Positions 28,064-36,711 are shown, counted from the stretch's first letter. The stretch is DNA of 64,000 bases from Haloplasmatales bacterium 4B (GCA_003586005.1 NSKI01000006.1:50167-114166); one strand, 5' to 3'. Program-made: numbers and translations. The notes: generated by a model not told the origin, from the letters alone.

Positions 28064-30121
28064 ATGAAGCGAATCGTCGTTCTTGGTGGAGGATACGGTG
28101 GTATTTTGACAGCTAAACATTTAGAAAAAAAACTAAAAAAAGAAAATGTTAAAATAACACTTATTGATAAAAATCCTTATCATACAATGTTGACAGAGTT
28201 ACATGAGGTAGCTGCAGGACGTGTTCATGAAGATTCCATCAAAATATATTTTAATCAAGTAATTGCAGGTCGTAAAATAGATTTTGAAATGGATGCAATT
28301 AACAACATTGATTTTGGAAATCAAAAGATAATATCAGATACAACTGAATATCCATATGATTATTTAGTAATAGGAACTGGATGCAAACCTACATTCTTTG
28401 GTAATAATGAAATTAAGGAAAGTGTCTTTACTCTTTGGTCACTAGAAGATGCAGTATTACTACACGAACATATTGTGGAACAATTTAGAAGAGCTGCAAA
28501 AATGGATAATCCTGAAGCTAGAAAATTAACTCTATCATTTGTAATTACTGGCGCAGGATTTACTGGTGTAGAAATGGCTGGAGAACTAGCAGAATATGTT
28601 CCTGAACTATGCCGCGAATATCGAGTAAACCCAGAAGAAGTTTCTATTAAATTATTAGATATGGCACCACGTGTTCTTCCAACATTCCCAGAAAAATTGT
28701 CCCTTAATGCTCTTAAGAAACTAAACAAAATTGGAGTTGAATGTTTTACAGGATCACCATGTAGCAAAGTAACTAAAGAGTCAATTTCATTTGGGGATCA
28801 AGTATTTAAAACTGAAACTATAATTTGGACGACTGGGGTAGAAGGTTCAGTATTAGTGGATAATCTTACTGATATTGTGAAAAAGGGTCGAGGAAGGTTA
28901 GCTTGTAATAAGTTTTTACAAGTTGAAGGTAAAGAGAATGTCTATGTAGTAGGTGATAATATTTTCTATGTTCCTGAAGATGAAGAAAGACCTGTACCAC
29001 AAATGGTTGAAAATGCAGAAAACTCTTCAAAATTAGTAGCATATAATATTGTTAGCGAAATAAAAGGCAAAGAAAAAGAAGAGTATAAACCAAAATTCCA
29101 TGGAGCAATGGTTTCAATTGGTGGAAGAAAAGGTTTAGCACAAGTAGGAACTCCTAAGATAATGTTTAATATTAAAAATAGTTTTATTGCTCTAACTATT
29201 AAACATTTTATAAATTTAATTTACTTTATGCAAGTTTTAGGATGGACAAAAATTTGGTCATATATAAAACATGAATTCTTTAATGTTCCAAATAATCGTT
29301 CAATGGTTGGTGGATTAGTGTCTAAGAAAACACCAAGTTTATGGACAGTACCTGTACGTATTTGGTTAGGACTAATGTGGTTTTTACAAGGATTACCAAA
29401 AGTAGTTCATAAATTGTCAGGTGGGTGGGAAGGATATTGTACATTAAATGAATTCCCACAAACCTTTGAAAATAAAGGTTTAGTTTGTTCTTCATTAGGA
29501 GAAACAGTAAATTTTGTTAATTCAACAAATTATGCAAACAACCCTACTGTACCAGTAGTTGATGTTAGTAACTTAAATGGTTTAGATAAAATTCTTGCAT
29601 ATATTAATGCATTTTTTGATGGATTCAAACCAACTGAGGTTACTAGTTATGGCCTTTCATATAATGTTTTCTATGTATTTGAGTACTATCAAACCAATTT
29701 TAAATGGATTGGTTGGTTATTTACTATCTTAGAATGGATATATAATTTATTTATGACAATTTCTGATTGGTTTATGAATACAATTGTAACTTGGATTGCA
29801 CCGTTATTTGAATTTGTTTTAGCATTTGGTGAATTAGGAATTGGTATATTATTAATACTTGGATTATTTACCGTGCTTGCCTCAACAGGTTCATTAGTAT
29901 TAACTATGATGGTTATCGTCGGAAGTTTATTCTCTTATAATGGAATATTCGTATCTGACTTAATTTGGTATTTAGTAGCAAGTATTGTTTTATTAAACTT
30001 TGGCGGGAATGGTCATGTATTATCTTTAGACTATTATGTAATGCCAAAAGTACATGGTTTCTTACAAAAAATTCCTTTTGTTAAAAAATGGTATATTTAT
30101 GGAGAAAAAGTAGACTTTTAA
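28064..30121 (+). CDS. ndh2: Type II NADH dehydrogenase with C-terminal membrane domain
   Basis: NDH-2 passes electrons from NADH through FAD to membrane quinone. Residues 1-400 are a standard NDH-2: FAD motif VVLGGGYGGILTAKHL, YDYLVIGTG, the NADH Rossmann VITGAGFTGVEMAGELAEY and NVYVVGDN near residue 295. The protein then continues to 685 residues with a further ~285 residues holding several membrane segments (IWLGLMWFLQGLPKVVHKL and later ones) in a DoxX-like arrangement. Ordinary NDH-2 is ~400-450 residues; Ndh2 of the Listeria extracellular electron transfer locus has a comparable C-terminal membrane extension. It starts after AGAAGGAGG and precedes a lipoprotein by 35 bases. Confidence 0.88.
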   Translation: MKRIVVLGGGYGGILTAKHLEKKLKKENVKITLIDKNPYHTMLTELHEVAAGRVHEDSIKIYFNQVIAGRKIDFEMDAINNIDFGNQKIISDTTEYPYDYLVIGTGCKPTFFGNNEIKESVFTLWSLEDAVLLHEHIVEQFRRAAKMDNPEARKLTLSFVITGAGFTGVEMAGELAEYVPELCREYRVNPEEVSIKLLDMAPRVLPTFPEKLSLNALKKLNKIGVECFTGSPCSKVTKESISFGDQVFKTETIIWTTGVEGSVLVDNLTDIVKKGRGRLACNKFLQVEGKENVYVVGDNIFYVPEDEERPVPQMVENAENSSKLVAYNIVSEIKGKEKEEYKPKFHGAMVSIGGRKGLAQVGTPKIMFNIKNSFIALTIKHFINLIYFMQVLGWTKIWSYIKHEFFNVPNNRSMVGGLVSKKTPSLWTVPVRIWLGLMWFLQGLPKVVHKLSGGWEGYCTLNEFPQTFENKGLVCSSLGETVNFVNSTNYANNPTVPVVDVSNLNGLDKILAYINAFFDGFKPTEVTSYGLSYNVFYVFEYYQTNFKWIGWLFTILEWIYNLFMTISDWFMNTIVTWIAPLFEFVLAFGELGIGILLILGLFTVLASTGSLVLTMMVIVGSLFSYNGIFVSDLIWYLVASIVLLNFGGNGHVLSLDYYVMPKVHGFLQKIPFVKKWYIYGEKVDF

Positions 30122-30156
30122 ACTCCTATAAAAAAATATAATAAGGAGGAAAATTT

Positions 30157-30957
30157 ATGAAAAAAATTTTTACTTTGTTAATAATTATAACTGCATTCTT
30201 TACTTTAACAGCATGCGGGCCAAATTCAGATTACTACAAAGTAGGGTCAACAACTGTTTTCATTAATAAAGATGATTCTATAGAAATAAACCCTTTTGAA
30301 ATTTTTATTGATAATGTTGATGAGTTAGTTAAATATAATATGTTAGACAAAGCTATAACTGATTTAGATGAAGCTGAATTAAAAGAAATATTTGAATTGA
30401 AAAGTGTTGAGTATCGTAATATCAAAAAAGGTTCATTTGATAGTTATAAGCTAAATGTTGAGGGCTTAATTTTTGAGGGAAACCCTATACCAACTGAAGA
30501 AAACGAAAATCAAATTATATTAAAAGCTAATAATACTTATGATTTTAAATTGCACTTTATCAAAAAAGATGCTGATTCAGAAAAAGATTTGCTTAATTTA
30601 TATGTAACATACTCTTTCTTAGAATCAGTAAGAGAAAAAGAAGCTGTTGTTAATTCAGCACTGGATACTACATATAATTTACTAAATAATGTTAGTTCTG
30701 CTAATGAAGATGGATCTTATATGACAGTAGAAGAATTAAAATTAAATTATGAAATTGAATACACAGTAACTTTAAATGATCAAGATGTGGCAGTAACTAA
30801 TGACTCTGTTAATTTAGATACAGCAGGCACATATAATGTAATAATTTCATTAACTGAAATAGGAGATAATGACGGGACTAGTGGTGCTTCTGATGCTAAT
30901 TGGGATTCAGAACCAGTTGTACCTATTGAAGTTCATTATACTATTGTAGTAAAATAA
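30157..30957 (+). CDS. Secreted lipoprotein of unknown family
   Basis: The 266-residue protein has a lipoprotein signal peptide (MKKIFTLLIIITAFFTL) with lipobox LTAC, the Cys being residue 20. The mature part is acidic and soluble. The last ~75 residues (YEIEYTVTLNDQDVAVTN through VHYTIVVK) look like an immunoglobulin-like beta sandwich. No heme, flavin or iron-sulfur motif is seen. It lies 35 bases after ndh2 behind AAGGAGG and so is probably co-transcribed with it, which suggests a surface role in the same electron-transfer pathway. That role is inference. Confidence 0.7.
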   Translation: MKKIFTLLIIITAFFTLTACGPNSDYYKVGSTTVFINKDDSIEINPFEIFIDNVDELVKYNMLDKAITDLDEAELKEIFELKSVEYRNIKKGSFDSYKLNVEGLIFEGNPIPTEENENQIILKANNTYDFKLHFIKKDADSEKDLLNLYVTYSFLESVREKEAVVNSALDTTYNLLNNVSSANEDGSYMTVEELKLNYEIEYTVTLNDQDVAVTNDSVNLDTAGTYNVIISLTEIGDNDGTSGASDANWDSEPVVPIEVHYTIVVK

Positions 30958-30964
30958 TATAAAA

Positions 30965-30997
30965 AAAAAGTTAGGATTAAATTCCTAACTTTTTTGT
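30965..30997. terminator. Bidirectional terminator
   Basis: AAAAGTTAGGA pairs with TCCTAACTTTT around a TTAAAT loop, with A and T runs on the two sides. It separates the convergent lipoprotein and prenyl synthase genes. Confidence 0.85.
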
Positions 30998-30999
30998 TT

Positions 31000-31956
31000 C
31001 TAAAATGTTCTTTTTTCTAGTTCTTTAATAATATCGATTAACATTTGTTTTTTTGGGTGATTTAGTTTAACGATTGCTTTCATAGCTTTATTAATATACT
31101 TCTTGCTTATTTTTTTACTTTTCTCAATAGCTGAACTTTTTAAAATACAATTAATGCAATTATTAAATTCTTCAAATGAAGAATTTTCATTTAATAACCT
31201 AATTTTACTGGCTATTTTTTTATCAGTTAACGAAAATATTACAGGGAGAGTAATATTTCCATTCATTAAGTCTGCTCCATTTGGCTTACCTAAAATTTCT
31301 TTGTCTTGAGTGAAATCTAAGATATCATCAAAGATTTGGAAGGATATACCTAAATTTATCGAGTAATTATAGAGAATTTTTAATGTGCGTTTTGATACTC
31401 CAGATAATTTAGCGCCACCTAACATCGAAGCTGCGATAAGAAGAGCGGTCTTATTTTTTGTCTTTGTTATATATTCTCTAAATGTAATATTAAAGTTAAA
31501 CAATAATGATTGTTGATTAATTTCTGACTCACATAAATCAGTAACTTTAAAGCTATTGTAGTATAAATTTTCAAAGTCATAATTTGAGATATATTCAGAC
31601 GTTAATGCAACTAAATAATTACCGAGGATTAAAGCATTATAAACGCCATTTTGAGTATGAATCGTTTGGTTTCCTCTTCTAGTATCAGCTTTATCAATAA
31701 TATCATCATGGATTAAAGAGGCTGTGTGTATTAATTCAAAAATGGCAGCGAGTTTATAAACTTCTTCTTTATTATTATCACCAAAATAACTGCCCAAAAC
31801 AGTAAAAATAGGGCGTATCCGTTTACCAGATGAAAAAATTAACTTATATAGTTGATCTTTAAGATGGGTAGGAAAACTTTGATCATTTTCTAATAATTCT
31901 TTAATTTTATTATCTAATAAATTTTTATCAACATTACAAATTTTAGCTAAATCCAT
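31000..31956 (-). CDS. hepT: Polyprenyl (heptaprenyl-type) diphosphate synthase, catalytic subunit
   Basis: This enzyme extends isoprenoid diphosphates to make the quinone side chain. The 318-residue protein has both Asp-rich motifs: LIHDDIIDKADTRRG (first, DDxxD) and FQIFDDILDFTQD (second), plus the FSSGKRIRP substrate loop. Start: GGAGG is followed eight bases later by the ATG at 31956; the upstream ATG at 31968 overlaps that ribosome site. It lies behind a HepS-like gene and next to ndh2 and pplA, matching DmkB of the Listeria electron-transfer locus. Confidence 0.88.
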   Translation of the reverse strand: MDLAKICNVDKNLLDNKIKELLENDQSFPTHLKDQLYKLIFSSGKRIRPIFTVLGSYFGDNNKEEVYKLAAIFELIHTASLIHDDIIDKADTRRGNQTIHTQNGVYNALILGNYLVALTSEYISNYDFENLYYNSFKVTDLCESEINQQSLLFNFNITFREYITKTKNKTALLIAASMLGGAKLSGVSKRTLKILYNYSINLGISFQIFDDILDFTQDKEILGKPNGADLMNGNITLPVIFSLTDKKIASKIRLLNENSSFEEFNNCINCILKSSAIEKSKKISKKYINKAMKAIVKLNHPKKQMLIDIIKELEKRTF

Positions 31957-31977
31957 CTTGTCCTCCATGAAAAGTGC

Positions 31978-32379
31978 TTACTCTTTTAGTGCAAAAATGA
32001 TATTATTTAATAATGAATCCTTTGCATTATTGTTTAGCAAGTTTAACATAATTAATTTTGATTCTGAAGCAAAAACCTTTAATAAATAATATAACTTATG
32101 TTTATACAATATTTCTACAATGTAACTACCAATATAATCACCAATTAATATGTAATAGGGTTGATGGTTAAAATTTTCACATGCTTTACCATGGTAAGTT
32201 AATGAGGTGTAAAATAATGAGTAACATGCACATATTAAATCTTTATATTTAATAGAAGGAATTTCCTTATTAATTCTTTGTAAAATTTCATTGTAATGAA
32301 TCTCGTCATAAATAAATTCAACAGGTGTATTTGTATTTATAAAATCCATTACGTATCTAATATATTTATTATTAATCAT
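31978..32379 (-). CDS. HepS-like partner of prenyl diphosphate synthase
   Basis: The 133-residue protein is not firmly assigned. Its central PYYILIGDYIGSYIVEILYKH resembles the conserved GD segment of HepS, the small regulatory subunit of heterodimeric heptaprenyl diphosphate synthase (about 250 residues in Bacillus), and it precedes the catalytic-subunit gene by 21 bases, as hepS precedes hepT. It is about half the usual length. A reverse-strand promoter, TTGACA (32439-32434) with AAAAAT (32416-32411) at 17-base spacing, lies upstream. Confidence 0.5.
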   Translation of the reverse strand: MINNKYIRYVMDFINTNTPVEFIYDEIHYNEILQRINKEIPSIKYKDLICACYSLFYTSLTYHGKACENFNHQPYYILIGDYIGSYIVEILYKHKLYYLLKVFASESKLIMLNLLNNNAKDSLLNNIIFALKE

Positions 32380-32665
32380 ATCAATACCTCTAAAGATTTA
32401 AAGTCATTTAATTTTTGCATATTATTTCATTATTGTCAAATAAATTCGCAATAATTTCATCATTAGTACTAAACATATTGCTAAAAATTATGAATACAAT
32501 TTAATATACAATAAAAAAATTCGTGAGTAAGCAAATAACACTTTTTGTGAAAAAAAAAATTAAAATTTATAGCAACTTTCACTAAATCTATTGAGAGTGT
32601 AAATAGAATATAGTATAATTAATTTGTGAAATAAATAATAATTTTTAAAAGGAGGATATTAATTA
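32380..32665. other. Divergent promoter region between the hepS-like and pplA-like genes
   Basis: This 286-base region has a reverse promoter (32439-32411) and a forward promoter TTGAGA (32591-32596), 17-base spacer, TATAAT (32614-32619). A CACTTTTTGTGAAAAAAA motif (32539-32556) resembles one upstream of ndh2. No gene is seen. Confidence 0.55.
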
Positions 32666-33685
32666 ATGAAAAAGTTATGTGTTATTATGACTGCTTTGTT
32701 ACTTTCAGTAGTACTAGTTGGTTGTGGTGAGGAAAAAACTACAACTACAACAACTACAACAGAACCAACAGAAGTTGGAAACTTTGATGTAGCAGATGGA
32801 TATTACTTTGCAGTTGCTGATGAATTTGCAAATGGTTATAAATATTGGGTAGTAGTATCAGTTGAAGATAAGATAATTACTGATATCGATTGGAATGGTT
32901 ACCACATTGATGGTGGGGCAGGAAAATGTCAAGGGTATGATAAAGTTACTTGTTCAGAACTTGGAATCTATGGAATGAACGGTAGCAAAGGTGAATGGCA
33001 TACACAAGCTGAAAATGCTACAGATTGGATTTTAGTAAATCAAACTCTTGATGTAACAGCTGATGAAACAGGACATATTGATGCAATTACAACGGTTTCA
33101 GTTCATTCTGAAGAAATGTTTGACTTAGTTGAAGCAGCATTAGAAAATGATCCAGTTGCTGAAGGTTCTTTAGCAAATGATGGATATTATTATAAAGAGT
33201 CTGATTTGACAGATAAAACTGTAACTTATGCTATACCTTCTAACGCTGAATTAACAGCATATGAAACTTTTGCTGAAACATTTAGTACATCTACGTTTGG
33301 AGTATTTGTTGTTGTTAATGGTACAGTTGTATTAGCAGATTTTAATGCAAGACATGATGCATATGAATATGTTTTAGATAATGAAGAAAAATTTGTAAAA
33401 CAAACAATAGGAGAAGGTTCTTATAACACTATTAATGGTGCTTTTGAAGAAGGTGTGTTTGTTCCAACAAAGAAATATGTAACTAAAGATTCAGCTGGTA
33501 TCTGGTATGGTATGGCTAATGTGTGGGCAGATCAGGCAGCAGTTGTTGAAGAAAAATTACTTGCTGACCAAACTTTAACTGCTGATGTAGACGGAAATGT
33601 TGATGGTGTAACAGGCGTTTCAATACATACAAATGGATTCTTAGAGTTATTTAATGAATTAGTTACAGAGGCTAATGCTGAATAA
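32666..33685 (+). CDS. pplA: FMN-binding lipoprotein with two FMN_bind domains (PplA-like)
   Basis: PplA-type lipoproteins carry covalently attached FMN outside the membrane and pass electrons to extracellular acceptors. The 339-residue protein has a lipoprotein signal with Cys at residue 20 (VLVGC), a Thr-rich spacer (eight consecutive Thr), and two repeated FMN_bind domains. Candidate flavinylation motifs of the form DxxTxxS are DAITTVS (139-145) and DGVTGVS (313-319), with Ser145 and Ser319 as likely attachment sites. It starts after AAAGGAGG and ends at a terminator. The apbE gene that would flavinylate it lies 450 bases beyond on the other strand. Confidence 0.87.
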   Translation: MKKLCVIMTALLLSVVLVGCGEEKTTTTTTTTEPTEVGNFDVADGYYFAVADEFANGYKYWVVVSVEDKIITDIDWNGYHIDGGAGKCQGYDKVTCSELGIYGMNGSKGEWHTQAENATDWILVNQTLDVTADETGHIDAITTVSVHSEEMFDLVEAALENDPVAEGSLANDGYYYKESDLTDKTVTYAIPSNAELTAYETFAETFSTSTFGVFVVVNGTVVLADFNARHDAYEYVLDNEEKFVKQTIGEGSYNTINGAFEEGVFVPTKKYVTKDSAGIWYGMANVWADQAAVVEEKLLADQTLTADVDGNVDGVTGVSIHTNGFLELFNELVTEANAE

Positions 33686-33696
33686 TTAAAAAAATT

Positions 33697-33724
33697 AAGT
33701 TATCGGAAACGATAACTTTTTTTT
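33697..33724 (+). terminator. Terminator after the pplA-like gene
   Basis: AAGTTATCG (33697-33705), GAAA loop, CGATAACTT (33710-33718) and T8. Confidence 0.9.
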
Positions 33725-33750
33725 GTTATAGAAAACCGTTATGATATGAT
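33723..33750 (+). promoter_or_regulatory. Promoter of a candidate non-coding RNA
   Basis: TTGTTA (33723-33728), 16-base spacer and TATGAT (33745-33750) with a TG one base upstream (extended -10). The predicted start is near 33757. No forward protein gene follows. Confidence 0.5.
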
Positions 33751-33756
33751 TTCCTT

Positions 33757-33945
33757 AAAGTAGACAGTGTAAAAATAATTAGCAAGTGGCAGTCTGAAGG
33801 TATACCTTTAGACGATAAAAGGTACGCTTGAAAACGAGAAACCACATTCTAAGACGGTGAATATCCATCATCTGTAAATTTAGAAAGAACTAAAAAACTA
33901 AATAAAAAATCAACTAAATTTTCATTTTAGTTGATTTTTTTGTAT
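33757..33945 (+). ncRNA. Candidate structured RNA, class not recognised
   Basis: About 185 bases between a promoter and a terminator can fold into nested helices: ACAG (33764-33767) with CTGT (33872-33875); TTAG (33779-33782) with CTAA (33849-33852); GTGG (33786-33789) with CCAC (33842-33845); a perfect 9-bp hairpin 33792-33800/33805-33813 with TATA loop; and CTTG/CGAG (33827-33838) with an AAAA loop. Length and the long nested shape recall 6S RNA, but I cannot assign it. It is not SRP, tmRNA, RNase P or a riboswitch I know. Confidence 0.45.
33906..33945. terminator. Bidirectional terminator
   Basis: AATCAACTAAA pairs with TTTAGTTGATT with A and T runs outside. It ends the candidate RNA on the forward strand and the fumarase-apbE operon on the reverse strand; the stop codon of the last operon gene lies inside it. 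Confidence 0.85.
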
Positions 33946-34139
33946 AAACTTTTCTTTTTTTTTAATAATATTGGAATAATCCAAAATATAAAATAACTTC
34001 TCAACAAAATATAAGCTAAATTAAGTTTTGTTGTTTTATTGAATACGTCTTTTCTCTTTATGATTAAATTTAATATTATAATGATTCCTACAATTACAGC
34101 AACAGAATCTATACCTAATAAGCGTGAGTGTATAATCAT
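33927..34139 (-). CDS. Small membrane protein coupled to apbE
   Basis: I do not recognise this 70-residue protein. It has two hydrophobic helices (about residues 11-27 and 42-59) with Lys-rich ends, so it should sit in the membrane. Its ATG (34139-34137) overlaps the apbE stop codon in a TAATG arrangement, so translation is coupled, and it is the last gene of the operon. The coupling suggests it helps ApbE or the flavoprotein system, but that is inference. Confidence 0.5.
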   Translation of the reverse strand: MIIHSRLLGIDSVAVIVGIIIILNLIIKRKDVFNKTTKLNLAYILLRSYFIFWIIPILLKKKKSLYKKIN

Positions 34140-35239
34140 TAATCTACATATGAAAAGTCATTGTTTTTTATTTGAAAATCATACAAATCTTTCATACCTG
34201 AAGTAATATAAACTTTATTAGTTTTTGTTATAAAAACAGCTTCAGTGTTCGGATAACTTTCAATAAATTTTATGCCATCTGCTAACCCTAAAGCGAATGT
34301 AGAAGTCGATAGTGCATCAGCTGTTGCAGAACTATCGGTAATAATTGTTACGCTTGCTAAATTATTATCAACAGGATAACCAATATGAGGGTCTAGAATG
34401 TGGTGGTACATTATATTTGTTTCAGGGTCTATAATATAACGTTCGTATATTCCGCTAGTAACAATAGTTTTATTTTTAAGATAAAGTGTTGCAATTGAGC
34501 CACTTTCTCCTAGTCTAGGGTCCTGAATACCTATTGACCAATTATAACTTCCGTCGCTTTGTTTTGAATGCCTATCACCATAAGCATATATGTTTCCTCC
34601 TAAGCTAATCATCGCATGTTCAATATTCTGTGTTTTGAAATATTCAACTAATTTATCGGCAGCATATCCCTTTGCGATAGCTCCTAAGTCAATTATCATA
34701 CCTTGTTGAGGTAGGTAAATGGCTTGTTCTTCATCATTTATTTCAATTAGTTCATAATTAATAATAGGTAATAAGTTTATTATGGCTTGTTCGCTAGGGG
34801 CGGGATGTGATTTCTCAGGATTGTTAATTTCCCATAAATCTACTAAAGGACCAATGGTAGGTTCAAATTTTCCATTTGTTTCTCTAGCAAATTCTATTCC
34901 CATTTTAATAACTTCATATAAATCATCTGAGGTTTTAAAAGGTGTTTCTAAACCAGCACTAGCATTTAGTTTATGTAGTTCACTTTCTGACTCGTAATCT
35001 TCTGGCTCTGTTCTTTTAAAAGTAAATTGAATGTCTTTTAAAATATTTTCGATTTCATTCCATTGAATGTCCGTAATTTGATTTTCATCCCAAATCTTTA
35101 TATAAATTGTTGTATCGAAATAATCATAATAATCTTTTTTTGATAATAGTAAAGATTCTGTAGTAGGATGACAACTTGATAATGTTATAGAGAATAAAAA
35201 AAATAATAAAAAGATAATAATAGTCTTAATTCGATTCAT
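34139..35239 (-). CDS. apbE: ApbE-family FMN transferase lipoprotein
   Basis: ApbE transfers FMN from FAD onto Ser or Thr of exported FMN_bind proteins. The 366-residue protein has a lipoprotein signal (IKTIIIFLLFFLFSITLSSC), the YFDTTIYIKIW start of the domain, the FEPTIGPLVDLWEI region, DLGAIAKGYAADKL, SLGGNIYAYG, and the metal-binding SATADALSTSTFALG near residue 312. It starts after GGAGG, 21 bases from the aspartase gene. It would be the modifying enzyme for the PplA-like lipoprotein nearby, as FmnB is in Listeria. Confidence 0.93.
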   Translation of the reverse strand: MNRIKTIIIFLLFFLFSITLSSCHPTTESLLLSKKDYYDYFDTTIYIKIWDENQITDIQWNEIENILKDIQFTFKRTEPEDYESESELHKLNASAGLETPFKTSDDLYEVIKMGIEFARETNGKFEPTIGPLVDLWEINNPEKSHPAPSEQAIINLLPIINYELIEINDEEQAIYLPQQGMIIDLGAIAKGYAADKLVEYFKTQNIEHAMISLGGNIYAYGDRHSKQSDGSYNWSIGIQDPRLGESGSIATLYLKNKTIVTSGIYERYIIDPETNIMYHHILDPHIGYPVDNNLASVTIITDSSATADALSTSTFALGLADGIKFIESYPNTEAVFITKTNKVYITSGMKDLYDFQIKNNDFSYVD

Positions 35240-35260
35240 TGTAACCTCCGGAGCATGTGT

Positions 35261-36697
35261 TTAATCTATTTTTTTCTTATGTATTAATAATTCTTCCCCC
35301 GAAATTCCTGGTGATGTCATATTATTAACATTCAATATAATCTCTAAATCTTCTTCTGACAAAATTTGTTTTTCAATGACTAAATCTTTAATAGATCTAT
35401 TTAATTTAATAGCTTCTTTGGCGATTTCAGAAGAAAGTTTATACCCAATATGTGGTGCCAATGCAGTTACTATTCCTGCACTTCTTTCAACATATAATAT
35501 GCATAATTCTTTATTTACTGTAATTCCTGAAATAGCTCGCTGATAAAATGTTCTTATGCCTCTTTTTAGTATATCCAATGACTGAAACAAATTAACAAAA
35601 AGAACAGGTTCAAAAACATTTAATTCTAATTGGCCTGCTTCAGCAGCTTTTGTTATTGTAACATCATTGCCCATAACTTGGAAAGCAATTTGATTTATTA
35701 CCTCTGGAATAACAGGATTAACTTTGCCCGGCATAATAGATGAACCTGGTTGCATTTGAGGTAAATTAATTTCATTAAATCCTGTTTTGGGTCCTGAAGC
35801 CATTAAGCGCAGATCATTTGCTGTTTTTGATAAAGTAATTGCACATGTTTTCAATGCTGATGATAGCCAAACAAATGAATCTAGATTTCTAGTTGAATCA
35901 ACTAAATCATCTGCTTGCTTAAATTCGATATGAGTGTAATCAGAAATAATTTCAACAACTTTTTCAATGTAAATTTTATTTGCATTAAGTCCTGTACCAA
36001 CGGCTGTTGCTCCCATATTTAAGAATTTAAGATATTCTAATGCTGTTTCAATTCTTTTAATATCTCTTTCTAAGGCTGAAGCAAAAGCATTAAATTCTTG
36101 ACCAAGTCGAATGGGGACAGCATCTTGTAAATGTGTTCTCCCCATTTTTATGACTCCGCCAAATTCATTGGCTTTATCAAGATAACTTTTATGTAGTCGC
36201 CTCATTTCTATCAATAGTTTTTCAGCTAATTTAATAGTTGCTATTTTCCCACTTGTAGGTATAATATCATTTGTAGATTGGCCAAAATTTACATGGTCAT
36301 TAGGGTGTACAATACTATATACACCTTTCTTTCCTCCAAGAATTTCTTCAGCACGATTGGCAATAACTTCATTAGCATTCATGTTAATGGAAGTTCCTGC
36401 CCCTCCCTGAATCATATCAGTAATAAATTGGCTCCCTAGTTTTCCAGATGCTATTTCATCACATGCTAAACCGATAGCATCATTAATTTTATTAGAAATC
36501 ATTCCAGCTTCACAATTAGCTTGGGCGGCTGCCTTCTTTGTAATTGCTATAGCTTTGATCATTTCTTTATGAACTTTCTGTTTTGTAATTTGAAAATTTT
36601 CTTTAGCTCTTAATGATTGAATACCATAATAAGCATCAATTGGAACTAATTTCTCACCTAAAGAATCAGTTTCAATCCGAAATTTAGATACATCCAT
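35261..36697 (-). CDS. aspA: Aspartate ammonia-lyase
   Basis: AspA splits aspartate to fumarate and ammonia. The 478-residue protein has the aspartase-type N-terminus (RIETDSLGEKLVPIDAYYGI), GGAGTSINMNANEVIANRA, the GRTHLQDAVPIRLGQEF segment, and the superfamily signature GSSIMPGKVNPVIPE. These favour aspartase over class II fumarase, and the presence of a separate two-subunit fumarase in the same operon agrees. It lies between the malic enzyme gene (14-base gap) and apbE. Confidence 0.9.
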   Translation of the reverse strand: MDVSKFRIETDSLGEKLVPIDAYYGIQSLRAKENFQITKQKVHKEMIKAIAITKKAAAQANCEAGMISNKINDAIGLACDEIASGKLGSQFITDMIQGGAGTSINMNANEVIANRAEEILGGKKGVYSIVHPNDHVNFGQSTNDIIPTSGKIATIKLAEKLLIEMRRLHKSYLDKANEFGGVIKMGRTHLQDAVPIRLGQEFNAFASALERDIKRIETALEYLKFLNMGATAVGTGLNANKIYIEKVVEIISDYTHIEFKQADDLVDSTRNLDSFVWLSSALKTCAITLSKTANDLRLMASGPKTGFNEINLPQMQPGSSIMPGKVNPVIPEVINQIAFQVMGNDVTITKAAEAGQLELNVFEPVLFVNLFQSLDILKRGIRTFYQRAISGITVNKELCILYVERSAGIVTALAPHIGYKLSSEIAKEAIKLNRSIKDLVIEKQILSEEDLEIILNVNNMTSPGISGEELLIHKKKID

Positions 36698-36711
36698 TTT
36701 ACTTACTCCTA

